DNA of 37,418 nucleotides from Corallococcus carmarthensis (GTDB taxonomy: Bacteria; Myxococcota; Myxococcia; Myxococcales; Myxococcaceae): contig NZ_RAWE01000080.1 of assembly GCF_003611695.1 (NCBI RefSeq), positions 1 to 37,418 of the forward strand. Direction: 5' to 3'. The notes below the pieces were generated by a model, which did no database searches, was not told the origin of the DNA, and saw nothing but the letters and a program-made list of their open reading frames with translations. Both the position numbers and the translations under genes were made by a program. Of this stretch, positions 14,473 to 21,641 are shown piece after piece. Each line of letters starts with the position of its first letter. Position 1 is the stretch's first letter.

Positions 14473-15921
14473 TCACGTCGCCACCCACAGCACCAGCGCC
14501 GCGACCGCGCCCACCACGTAGCTGACGCGGTCGCGCAGCGCGAAGACGAGCGGGTCCTCGTTCACGAGCCCCCGGTGCGCCAGCACCCAGATGCGGCCCA
14601 CCCAGTACAGCATCACCGGGCACAGCAACCACAGCCGCTCCGGATGGGCATACAGCGCCGTCACTTCCTTGCTGGTGATGTACAGGGCCAGCACCAGCAC
14701 GGACACCTGGCCCGCCGCCGCGCCCAGGCTGGCGAGCTGCTCGTAGTCCTGCGCCAGGTAGCCGCGCCCGTGGGCGGACGTCTCGTTGGACTGGCGCAGC
14801 CGCCGCACTTCACTCAGCCGCTTGAGCAGGGCCAGCGACAGGAAGAGGAAGGTGCTGAACATGAGCAGCCAGCTGGACGTGGGCACACCCACCGCCAGCG
14901 CGCCGCCGAAGATGCGCACGGTGTAGAGGCCCGCGAGCACCAGCACGTCCAGCATCACCACCTGCTTGAGCCGCAGCGAGTACGCCAGCGTCAGCACGAA
15001 GTACGCGCCCAGGAGCGCGGAGAACGACAGGGGCAGCGTCACCAGCGCCAGCGCCGTGGCGCACACCAGCAGCAGCGGCGCCAGCACGGCGCCCGCGCGC
15101 ACCGGCAGGGCCCCGGACGCGAAGGGCCGCCGGGACTTGGACGGATGCCGCCGGTCCGACGCCAGGTCCAGCAGGTCGTTGATGACATACACGCTGGACG
15201 CGCAGAGGCTGAAGGCGATGAACGCCAGCACCGCGCGCGGAGCCATGCCGCCCTGGGTGGCCTTGTGCGCCGCCAGCAGGGGCACGAAGACGAGCGCGTT
15301 CTTCGCCCACTGGTGCACCCGCAGCGCCTTCACCCAGGGGCGCCACCCGCCCGGCGGAGGCTCGAAGACGCGGTGCACGGGGCGGCCCAGGCCCTGGGCC
15401 TGACGCAGCACCCCCGCCGTCGCATGCACCACGATGACCTGACGGCACTCGCGCCACAGGGGCAGGTCCACCGCGTCGTTGCCCGCGTAGTCGAAGGAGC
15501 CCAGCACCTCGCGCAGCCGCTCCAGCTTCCGCGCGCCGGACAGGTTCACCCCGGCCTCGCTGGCGACCACCGTGTGGAAGAGGCCCAGGTGGGCGGCCAC
15601 CGCGTCGGCGATGCTCCGGTCCGCGGCCGTGGCCAGCACGAGCCGCCGCCCACGGGCGTGCTCCTCGCGCAGGAAGGCCAGCACCTCCTCGTTGTACGGC
15701 AGGGACGTGACGTCCAGCCGCGCGCGGCGGGCCACCTCCGCCTTGAAGAAGGCCTTGCCCCGGAGCACCCACAGCGGCGCCAGCAACAGCAGCCACGGCG
15801 CGTGCTTGAGGAGCACGAGCAGGTTCTCGTGCAGCGTGTCCGTGCGCACCAGGGTCCCGTCCAGGTCGACCGCGAGCGGGACGTCGGAGGCAGCGTCGGG
15901 GATGGGGGCTTGAGGCTGCAT
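14473..15921 (-). CDS. HAD phosphatase-UbiA prenyltransferase fusion (polyprenyl-phosphate phosphoribosyltransferase type)
   Basis: 482 aa. Residues 14-170 are a HAD hydrolase domain: DLDGT (19-23), a later ATAAD motif II region, and GND (147-149). The rest is a polytopic UbiA transferase with the prenyl-diphosphate/Mg motif NDLLDLASD (248-256) and the typical RVHQWAKN entry. In mycobacteria a UbiA enzyme transfers 5-phosphoribose to decaprenyl phosphate and a separate phosphatase removes the phosphate; here both activities appear fused. A similar fusion exists in NoeC, linked to arabinosylation of Azorhizobium Nod factors. Together with the next two genes this makes a complete lipid-linked D-arabinose route. 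The start is uncertain: ATG 15921 precedes the conserved region, but GTG 15963 is also possible and neither has a strong ribosome-binding site. Confidence 0.88.
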   Translation of the reverse strand: MQPQAPIPDAASDVPLAVDLDGTLVRTDTLHENLLVLLKHAPWLLLLAPLWVLRGKAFFKAEVARRARLDVTSLPYNEEVLAFLREEHARGRRLVLATAADRSIADAVAAHLGLFHTVVASEAGVNLSGARKLERLREVLGSFDYAGNDAVDLPLWRECRQVIVVHATAGVLRQAQGLGRPVHRVFEPPPGGWRPWVKALRVHQWAKNALVFVPLLAAHKATQGGMAPRAVLAFIAFSLCASSVYVINDLLDLASDRRHPSKSRRPFASGALPVRAGAVLAPLLLVCATALALVTLPLSFSALLGAYFVLTLAYSLRLKQVVMLDVLVLAGLYTVRIFGGALAVGVPTSSWLLMFSTFLFLSLALLKRLSEVRRLRQSNETSAHGRGYLAQDYEQLASLGAAAGQVSVLVLALYITSKEVTALYAHPERLWLLCPVMLYWVGRIWVLAHRGLVNEDPLVFALRDRVSYVVGAVAALVLWVAT

Positions 15922-16013
15922 GAAGGGGGCCCGCAGGGTAGCCCAAGGGCCCGGGGCGTCCACCGTTCCGTGCCCGGTGACGGACGAAGCCTCCTCCAGG
16001 CGACGGCCTTCCT

Positions 16014-16040
16014 GGCCGCCACCCAGACGGGAGGGCGGCC
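16014..16040 (-). terminator. Hairpin after the di-haem gene
   Basis: GGCCGCC (16014-16020) and GGCGGCC (16034-16040) are perfect 7-bp arms, with CCC/GGG pairing inside. It lies 10 nt past the stop codon of the di-haem oxidoreductase on the - strand and upstream of the UbiA operon. No T-run follows. The rest of the 15922-16050 gap must hold the UbiA operon promoter, but I cannot pick out convincing -35/-10 boxes. Confidence 0.5.
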
Positions 16041-16050
16041 TGTCCGTGCC

Positions 16051-17433
16051 TCAGAGTGACTTCAGGAAGGCGAGCAGCGCGGCCCGGTCCTCGGCGGGCA
16101 GCCGCACATAGCGCGCCTGCGAGGGAGCCGCTTCGCCCCCGTGCCAGAGGACGGCCTCCTCCAGGGAGCGGGCCCGGCCATCATGCAGGAAGCGCGTGTG
16201 CCGGTTGACGGACTCCACCAGCCCGATGCCCCACAGGGGCGGCGTGCGCCACTCGCTGCCCGTGGCAAGCCCGTCCGGACGCCCGTCCGCCAGGCCCTCG
16301 CCCAGGTCGTGCAGCAGCAGGTCCGTGTAGGGGTAGATGACCTGGCGGGACACCTCGTCGAAGCCGTCCACCGGTCCCGTCTCCTGGGGCGAGTCGACAT
16401 GGCACGCCGCGCAGCCGATGGCGCGGAACACGGCGTGGCCGCGCTGGACCCCGGGCGCTTCCCAGTCGCGCCGCTTCGGCACGGCGAGCAGGCGCATGTA
16501 GATCATCAACAGATCCATGTCGTCCTGGGACACCTCCGGCTCGCCCGGCGCGTCCCGGCCCTGCTCCTGGGGATAGAGCGTCGTCGTGACGCCCATGTCC
16601 GCGACGAGCGCATGCGCCACCTGCTGGCGCAGCGTGGGCTGGTTGGCCTTCCACCCGAAGCGGCCCAGGCGCGTCTGGCCCGTCTCCACGTCGAGCACCT
16701 GGTTGGCCCGGCCGGAGATGCCGTCGTGGTCGCGGTCCTCCGGGTCGGCGCGGGCCAGGATGCCGGCCTCGGGCAGGGCCTCCAGCAGCCCCAGGCCGAA
16801 GTTCACGGGAGACACGCGAGCGGAGAACATGGCGCCCTCGCCCAGCGGGCCATGCACCAGGCCCTGGAACTGGTAGCGAGGACGGACGAGGGAATACGGC
16901 TCACCGGTGGCGAACGTGCCGCGCGTCTCCTCGAAGTCGACGCGGACGAGGCCCTCGGGGACCTGGCCCTCCACGGCGTTCATGTCCAATTGCATACCGT
17001 ACAGCGGGTGGGGACCGGCGCCGTCGGGCGCGCTCAGCTGGAACGCCAGCGAAACGGGCGCCTCCGTGGGGCTCGCGGGAGGTTGTCCCCGGCCGTCCTT
17101 CACGTGGCAGGTCATGCAGCCGGTGGCGCTGAAGAAGGGGCCGGCCACGGCGGGGCGCTGGCGTGACTCGCTCCAGTCGCGGTCGAAGACGCCCTTGCCC
17201 GCGTAGAAGTCCGGCCAGCGCGAGCGCGGCATGTTCATGGGCGCGCGCCCGAAGGCGTTGCGGCCGGTGTCCGTCACGGTGGTGGCGCCGCCGGACTGCT
17301 CCACGTGCGGCAGGACGACGGGAGGCAGCGCGCCCAGCACCAGGGGTTCGGGACGGCGGACCACGGTGGCCCACGCGGCGCCGATGAGCAGCGCTCCGGC
17401 GGAGATGCCAACGAGGGACCAGGGCACGCGCAT
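16051..17433 (-). CDS. Di-haem cytochrome oxidoreductase (DUF1111-type thiol oxidoreductase)
   Basis: 460 aa, exported. The N-terminus MRVPWSLVGISAGALLIGAA is a signal anchor or signal peptide. Two c-type haem sites are present, CMTCH in the N-terminal third and CAACH in the C-terminal third, as in the DUF1111/di-haem peroxidase-like family. WGIGLVESVNRH and FLHDGRARSLEEAVLWHGGEA near the end are typical of the second haem domain. It is expected in the periplasm or anchored in the inner membrane, passing electrons to or from an unknown substrate. ATG 17433 is supported by GAGGAG 8 nt upstream. It follows the lipoprotein gene on the same strand after 78 nt containing a terminator-like hairpin, so co-transcription is doubtful. 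Confidence 0.9.
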   Translation of the reverse strand: MRVPWSLVGISAGALLIGAAWATVVRRPEPLVLGALPPVVLPHVEQSGGATTVTDTGRNAFGRAPMNMPRSRWPDFYAGKGVFDRDWSESRQRPAVAGPFFSATGCMTCHVKDGRGQPPASPTEAPVSLAFQLSAPDGAGPHPLYGMQLDMNAVEGQVPEGLVRVDFEETRGTFATGEPYSLVRPRYQFQGLVHGPLGEGAMFSARVSPVNFGLGLLEALPEAGILARADPEDRDHDGISGRANQVLDVETGQTRLGRFGWKANQPTLRQQVAHALVADMGVTTTLYPQEQGRDAPGEPEVSQDDMDLLMIYMRLLAVPKRRDWEAPGVQRGHAVFRAIGCAACHVDSPQETGPVDGFDEVSRQVIYPYTDLLLHDLGEGLADGRPDGLATGSEWRTPPLWGIGLVESVNRHTRFLHDGRARSLEEAVLWHGGEAAPSQARYVRLPAEDRAALLAFLKSL

Positions 17434-17470
17434 CGTCACGACTCCTCGACGGGAAGACAAAGACAGACCA

Positions 17471-17500
17471 CCGGGCGGGAAGCAGGCGCCGCCCGCCCGG
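17471..17500 (-). terminator. GC-rich hairpin between lipoprotein and di-haem genes
   Basis: CCGGGCGGG (17471-17479) and CCCGCCCGG (17492-17500) are perfect 9-bp arms around a 12-nt loop. On the - strand it lies just after the lipoprotein stop codon and is followed by a T-rich stretch (TCTGTCTTTGTCTT), so it fits an intrinsic terminator for that gene. Confidence 0.65.
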
Positions 17501-17511
17501 CGGGGTGCAGC

Positions 17512-18315
17512 TTACTTCTCCTGGCCGAAGGACTCGCCCGTCACGAGGAAGTCCGTGGCGCTGGCGTTCACGTCGATGCCGGAGAAGTGGCGGTACGGGT
17601 AGGCACCGTCGCCAATCTCCTCGATGAACTCGGCCGTATCGCCGACGACTTCCTTCCCGTCCGCGAGCCTGACGCGGAAGGTCGTGTTGGCCGCGTGCAG
17701 GCGCCAGCCGCAGGCGCCGTCCTGGCCCACGCTCCCGCCGCCCGCCGTGGTGCGGTAGGAGAAGAAGTCCCAGTGCCAGTAGTACCAGTCGAGGAAGTCC
17801 CACCAGCTGTAGAAGATGATGATCATCGCCTGCGGCTGGGCGGTCGTCCCAACGAGGGTGCCGTTGTTGTAGACGTTCATCCGGAACGAGCCCGAGGGCG
17901 AACCGGTGAAGCCCGGCGCCACGGACACCTGGCGGTCCTTCCCGGGGGTGATGCGCAGGGTGCTGACCACCTGGTCGCCGTCCCGCGCGGCCAGGGCGAG
18001 GCCGCCCGTGGCGCTGCCAATGCGCACCTGCGCGTCCTGCGACCAGGTGATGGCGTCATTGAACGTGCTGGAGACGCCGTCCGTCTTGAGGCTCTTCAGG
18101 CCGTTGACCTGCACGCCCTTGTCGGAGGCGCTCAGGGACGCATTGCCCTTGGCGCAGGTGGTGATGCCCTCGAACCGCTCGACGCAATCCGCCTTGGCGG
18201 AGAGCTGTTGCGCGGACTGCGAACCTTCCGGAGCCTGCGTCGGCTCACCCTGGCAACCCGCGACCAGGCTCAGGAACGCAGCCGCCAGGAGGCGACTGGT
18301 CATCTTCAAGTGCAT
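17512..18315 (-). CDS. Putative lipoprotein with an aromatic cluster, unknown function
   Basis: 267 aa, family not recognised. ATG 18315 has GAGG 7 nt upstream and begins a short signal peptide ending in the lipobox LVAGC, so Cys21 is the likely lipidated residue. The mature part has two Cys in the N-terminal stretch (44 and 54), a mainly beta-like region, and residues 168-187, which are extremely aromatic (YSWWDFLDWYYWHWDFFSYR). Another Cys at about 203 lies in a GACGW motif. The product is expected on the inner or outer membrane facing the periplasm or the outside. Its neighbour is an exported di-haem enzyme, but a hairpin separates them and a joint role is speculation. Confidence 0.75.
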   Translation of the reverse strand: MHLKMTSRLLAAAFLSLVAGCQGEPTQAPEGSQSAQQLSAKADCVERFEGITTCAKGNASLSASDKGVQVNGLKSLKTDGVSSTFNDAITWSQDAQVRIGSATGGLALAARDGDQVVSTLRITPGKDRQVSVAPGFTGSPSGSFRMNVYNNGTLVGTTAQPQAMIIIFYSWWDFLDWYYWHWDFFSYRTTAGGGSVGQDGACGWRLHAANTTFRVRLADGKEVVGDTAEFIEEIGDGAYPYRHFSGIDVNASATDFLVTGESFGQEK

Positions 18316-18864
18316 GTGGGACCTCGACTGTGTGGGGGGCACTGTCTGCTTCGCGCACATCAGGTGGAGACACGGTGGGTCCGGCAGGCGACGACAGGGG
18401 GAAGCACCGGACGCGCGCTCCGGGCAGTTCGTCATGCACCTCCCAAGCCATGTTCCAAGGTTTCGAGGCCCTCCTCTGAAGGCACCTTCCGGATGACACC
18501 GCGGTCCTGGAACCTGTAGCGCGGCCGGTTACAGATGGCGGAAGCGGTGTATCGCCTGGCGTTACAGTCCCCGCCGGAAACCCATGCGGACATGACTCAT
18601 GGAGGCGTCAAGCCGACCCCACCTGCCGGGTTTCATGGGACATTGCGTTTGTTCGAGAATCGAAGGAAAGTAAAGCCATCCATCCACACTGCGTGTGACC
18701 GGGAATCGCATGCGCGAGCGGGTGGAGCCTCCAGCCCTTCTCGTCGCGCAACCGCGGTCACGTCAGAGGAGTGCCGCAGTGTCCCTTCGCGGGGACAACC
18801 CGCGCGCACCTGCGACGGGCGGGACTCCCCGTGAAACACACCCATGCACCTGGGAGGGGCATCC
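18316..18864. other. 549-bp divergent intergenic region
   Basis: This gap separates the leftward lipoprotein gene from the rightward RCC1/MopE gene and must hold both promoters. It is less GC-rich than its surroundings. I see no convincing gene, RNA fold or sigma-54 consensus in it. A short open frame at 18535-18834 has no ribosome-binding site or recognisable content. The only clear structure is the inverted repeat at its right end, listed separately. Confidence 0.5.
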
Positions 18865-18872
18865 ATGGGTGT
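18838..18872 (+). promoter_or_regulatory. Inverted repeat enclosing the RBS and start codon of the RCC1/MopE gene
   Basis: ACACCCATG (18838-18846) and CATGGGTGT (18864-18872) are perfect 9-bp arms. The 17-nt loop holds the Shine-Dalgarno sequence GGGAGGGG and the second arm contains the start codon ATG 18865. Folded in mRNA, the hairpin would bury the start codon. Alternatively the repeat could be a DNA operator. It also means the upstream in-frame ATG 18844 lies in the first arm. Confidence 0.45.
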
Positions 18873-21459
18873 ATTCAGGAGCCGTCCCTTGAACAGGAAG
18901 TCATTGAGAGCAGCCCCCGGCCGTTCCGGTCTGGGGTGGTGTTTGTCCACATTGCTGGCGTTGAGCGTGGGATGCGGTGAGAGTCAGGATGCTGCCGGGC
19001 CAGGCCCCGTCACGGCGCGCCAGTCGTTGACGGCGCCCGTGGTGGAGCGACAGGCGGTGGCGGCCGGTGCGTATCACTCCCTGGCGTTGCGGGAGGACGG
19101 CGTCGTCTGGTCCTGGGGCCAGGACACGGAAGGTCAGCTGGGACAGGGCACGTCCAGCTTGACGCCACGGCCAGTGCCGTCGCCGGTGTCCCTGCTCCGG
19201 CCGATGAAGGCCATCGCGGCAGGCGCCGGGCATTCGCTGTCCCTGGACGTGGACGGCCACGTCTGGGCCTGGGGTCGCAACACGCGAGGGCAGGCGGGTG
19301 TGGCGGCGTCCACGGCCCCGCGGCTGACGCCCACGCAGGTGTCGGGGCTGCCGCGCATCCAGCAGATCGCGGCCCGCGAGGACCTGTCGCTCGCGGTGGA
19401 CGTGAACGGCGACCTGTGGGCGTGGGGACAGAACACGGACGGAGAGCTGGGCCAGGGTGTGGCGGACACGCACGCGCACCCAGTCCCCGTGAAGTTGGTG
19501 GTGCCTGTGCTGGCGGCGGGGGACGCGTACCTGCCCGCGGGCCCGGCGGCGAACCCGCAGGATGTCTACAAATTCATCAAGGTGGCGGCGGGTGGGCACC
19601 ACGTCCTCGCGCTGACCCGGAGCGGACGCATCTGGAGTTGGGGCCGCAACTCCTCCGCGCAGGTGGGAACGACCGAAGCGACCGAAACGCCGGTGCTGAC
19701 GCCGGCCCTCCTGCGCTTCGAGTCCCTGGTCGTGGACATCGCGGCGGGTGAGAACCACTCCTTGCTGCTGGATGCGGGGGACCGTCGTCCGTGGGCCTGG
19801 GGCTCGAACGCCTCTGGACAGGCGAGCCGGACGTGGAATGGCCTGGACCAGCCCGTCACGCCCTTCCCGACCTATCCGCAGGGCTACACCTTCCTGGGGC
19901 GTGCGATTGCCGCGGGCGACGCGTTCTCGCTCTTCCTGGGGGCGCCCAACCCCGGCCAGATTCGCGCCTGGGGTGACAACGCCTTCGGGCAGGTGGGGGA
20001 TGGCAGCGGTCTGCGCCGGGCGGAGCCGGTGGCGGTCCTGCAATACAAGGAGCCGTACGGCCTGGTGGACACGGAGTGGATGCTCGCCATCTCCGCGGGT
20101 GCCCGCCACGCCCTGGCGGTGCATGACGGCTGTCCGTCGGTCTGGGCCTGGGGTGACAACAGCCAGGGGCAGCTCGGTGTGCAGGGCGGTGTCTCCGCGC
20201 CGGCCCTCTACGCGCAGCGGAGTCTGCCTTTGAAGCGGTTCTACCGCGACACGGACGGGGACGGCTTCGGAAACAAGGAGCAGTTCGAGCAGGTGTGCGA
20301 GCCGACCTCGGAAGAATTCGTGGAGGCCATCGACTGCGACGACACCCGCCCGGGAATCCATCCGGGCGCCACGGAGATTTGCGACGGCCTGGACAACAAC
20401 TGCGACGGCGCGGTGGACGACAACGGCTGCTCGGTCTGGTACCGCGACACGGACGGTGACGGGTACGGCAACCCGAATGACACGAAGCAGTCCGGCGTCC
20501 AGCCGCAGGGCTACGTGGACAACCACGGCGACTGCGACGACACCCGGTCGAACGTCCGCCCCGGGGCTTCGGAGGTCTGCGACGGAGTGGACAACAACTG
20601 CGACGCACAGGTGGACGAAGGCGTGGGCGCCAACTGGTATCGCGACGCGGACGGGGACGGCTACGGCAATCCCAACCAGTCCACCGCCGCGTGCGGCCAG
20701 CCAACGGGCTCCGTGTCGAACAGCTCCGACTGCAACGACACCAACGCCGGCATCCGGCCGGGCGCCACCGAGGTCTGCGACCTGATCGACAACAACTGCG
20801 ATGGCCGGTCTGATGAGACGTTCCCCACGCAGCCTTGGTGCCAGGACTCCGATGGTGATGGGCTGTGCAGTCCGGCTGGGCACACCTTCGCGTGCATGAA
20901 GCCTCCTGGCCATATCGCTCCCAACAACACCTTGGACTGCAACGACCATGACGCATCCGTCGGTGGGGTCACGACCTACTATCGGGATGCGGATGGCGAT
21001 GGCCTTAATGGGCAGGTCACGGACCAGTCCTGCGGGCCCATCGTGGGCCATGTACCCAATGACGATGATTGCGATGACTCAACCCCATCCATTGGCGCTC
21101 CCGCCGTCTATTATCAGGACGCGGACCATGACGGACTTGGCAATGGACAAGCCTCCATCCAGGCCTGCTCCCAGCCACAGCACTACACGCTCAACGACAG
21201 TGATTGCGACGACACCAATATCCATGTCGGACGTCCGTCCCGCTGGTTCCGGGACCTGGACACCGACGGTTACGGCGATCCCTGGGACTGGCACTACGCC
21301 TGCACCTACCCTGCCGGGCATGTCCCGGTCGCTGAAGACTGCGACGACGCCGACTCCACCATCCATCCAGGGGCGGAGGAGCTCTGCGATGGCCAGGACA
21401 ACAACTGCGACGGCCACATCGACGAAGGCCACCCCTGGTACTGCCGCGGGGACTGGTGA
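18865..21459 (+). CDS. Exported RCC1-repeat protein with C-terminal MopE-type metal-binding repeats
   Basis: 864 aa. A basic N-terminus and hydrophobic stretch end at LALSVGC, a marginal lipobox, so it may be a surface lipoprotein. The N-terminal half has about seven RCC1-like blades, each with an AAG..HSLAL segment and a W(A/S)WG.N..GQ.G segment, enough to close a beta-propeller. The C-terminal half has seven tandem units starting (W/Y)YRD.DGDG.G, of which units 1, 2, 3 and 7 also carry CDG.DNNCDG..D. This is the Cu/Ca-binding motif seen in MopE and many myxobacterial surface proteins; DxDxDG suggests calcium. ATG 18865 follows GGGAGGGG; ATG 18844 is an alternative. Units 4-6 have visibly different codon use. 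A role in adhesion or cell-surface recognition is plausible but unproven. Confidence 0.88.
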   Translation: MGVFRSRPLNRKSLRAAPGRSGLGWCLSTLLALSVGCGESQDAAGPGPVTARQSLTAPVVERQAVAAGAYHSLALREDGVVWSWGQDTEGQLGQGTSSLTPRPVPSPVSLLRPMKAIAAGAGHSLSLDVDGHVWAWGRNTRGQAGVAASTAPRLTPTQVSGLPRIQQIAAREDLSLAVDVNGDLWAWGQNTDGELGQGVADTHAHPVPVKLVVPVLAAGDAYLPAGPAANPQDVYKFIKVAAGGHHVLALTRSGRIWSWGRNSSAQVGTTEATETPVLTPALLRFESLVVDIAAGENHSLLLDAGDRRPWAWGSNASGQASRTWNGLDQPVTPFPTYPQGYTFLGRAIAAGDAFSLFLGAPNPGQIRAWGDNAFGQVGDGSGLRRAEPVAVLQYKEPYGLVDTEWMLAISAGARHALAVHDGCPSVWAWGDNSQGQLGVQGGVSAPALYAQRSLPLKRFYRDTDGDGFGNKEQFEQVCEPTSEEFVEAIDCDDTRPGIHPGATEICDGLDNNCDGAVDDNGCSVWYRDTDGDGYGNPNDTKQSGVQPQGYVDNHGDCDDTRSNVRPGASEVCDGVDNNCDAQVDEGVGANWYRDADGDGYGNPNQSTAACGQPTGSVSNSSDCNDTNAGIRPGATEVCDLIDNNCDGRSDETFPTQPWCQDSDGDGLCSPAGHTFACMKPPGHIAPNNTLDCNDHDASVGGVTTYYRDADGDGLNGQVTDQSCGPIVGHVPNDDDCDDSTPSIGAPAVYYQDADHDGLGNGQASIQACSQPQHYTLNDSDCDDTNIHVGRPSRWFRDLDTDGYGDPWDWHYACTYPAGHVPVAEDCDDADSTIHPGAEELCDGQDNNCDGHIDEGHPWYCRGDW

Positions 21460-21516
21460 TGGCGGCGCTGCTCCGCCGGAGGCCTTTGCTCCGGTCCATG
21501 ACCCGAAGGTGATGGA

Positions 21517-21549
21517 CCGCGCGGCCCCGTGACACGCGGGGCCGCGCGG
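21517..21549 (+). terminator. Strong hairpin after the RCC1/MopE gene
   Basis: CCGCGCGGCCCCG (21517-21529) and CGGGGCCGCGCGG (21537-21549) form a perfect 13-bp stem with a 7-nt loop. There is no T-run, but the stem is very stable and sits 58 nt past the stop codon. It separates this gene from the SNF2 helicase gene. Confidence 0.7.
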
Positions 21550-21641
21550 AGTGCCCTTCGTGGCCACTCCCGGTGCGGGTGTCCGCCCGGGAAGCCACGT
21601 TGTTGCGCCGCGCCCGGCAGGAGGCTAGGGACAGCCCCCGT

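Noticed and set aside
18535-18834. 99-codon open frame in the divergent intergenic region
   Set aside because: No ribosome-binding site, no hydrophobic or domain pattern, and composition like non-coding DNA.
18901-21051. 716-codon antisense frame opposite the RCC1/MopE gene
   Set aside because: The + strand encodes clear RCC1 and MopE repeats; the antisense product is low-complexity and merely mirrors them.
20236-21440. DNA-level repeat array that might be a CRISPR or minisatellite
   Set aside because: The periodicity comes from MopE protein repeats of variable length and diverged DNA sequence, with no constant repeat and spacer pattern.
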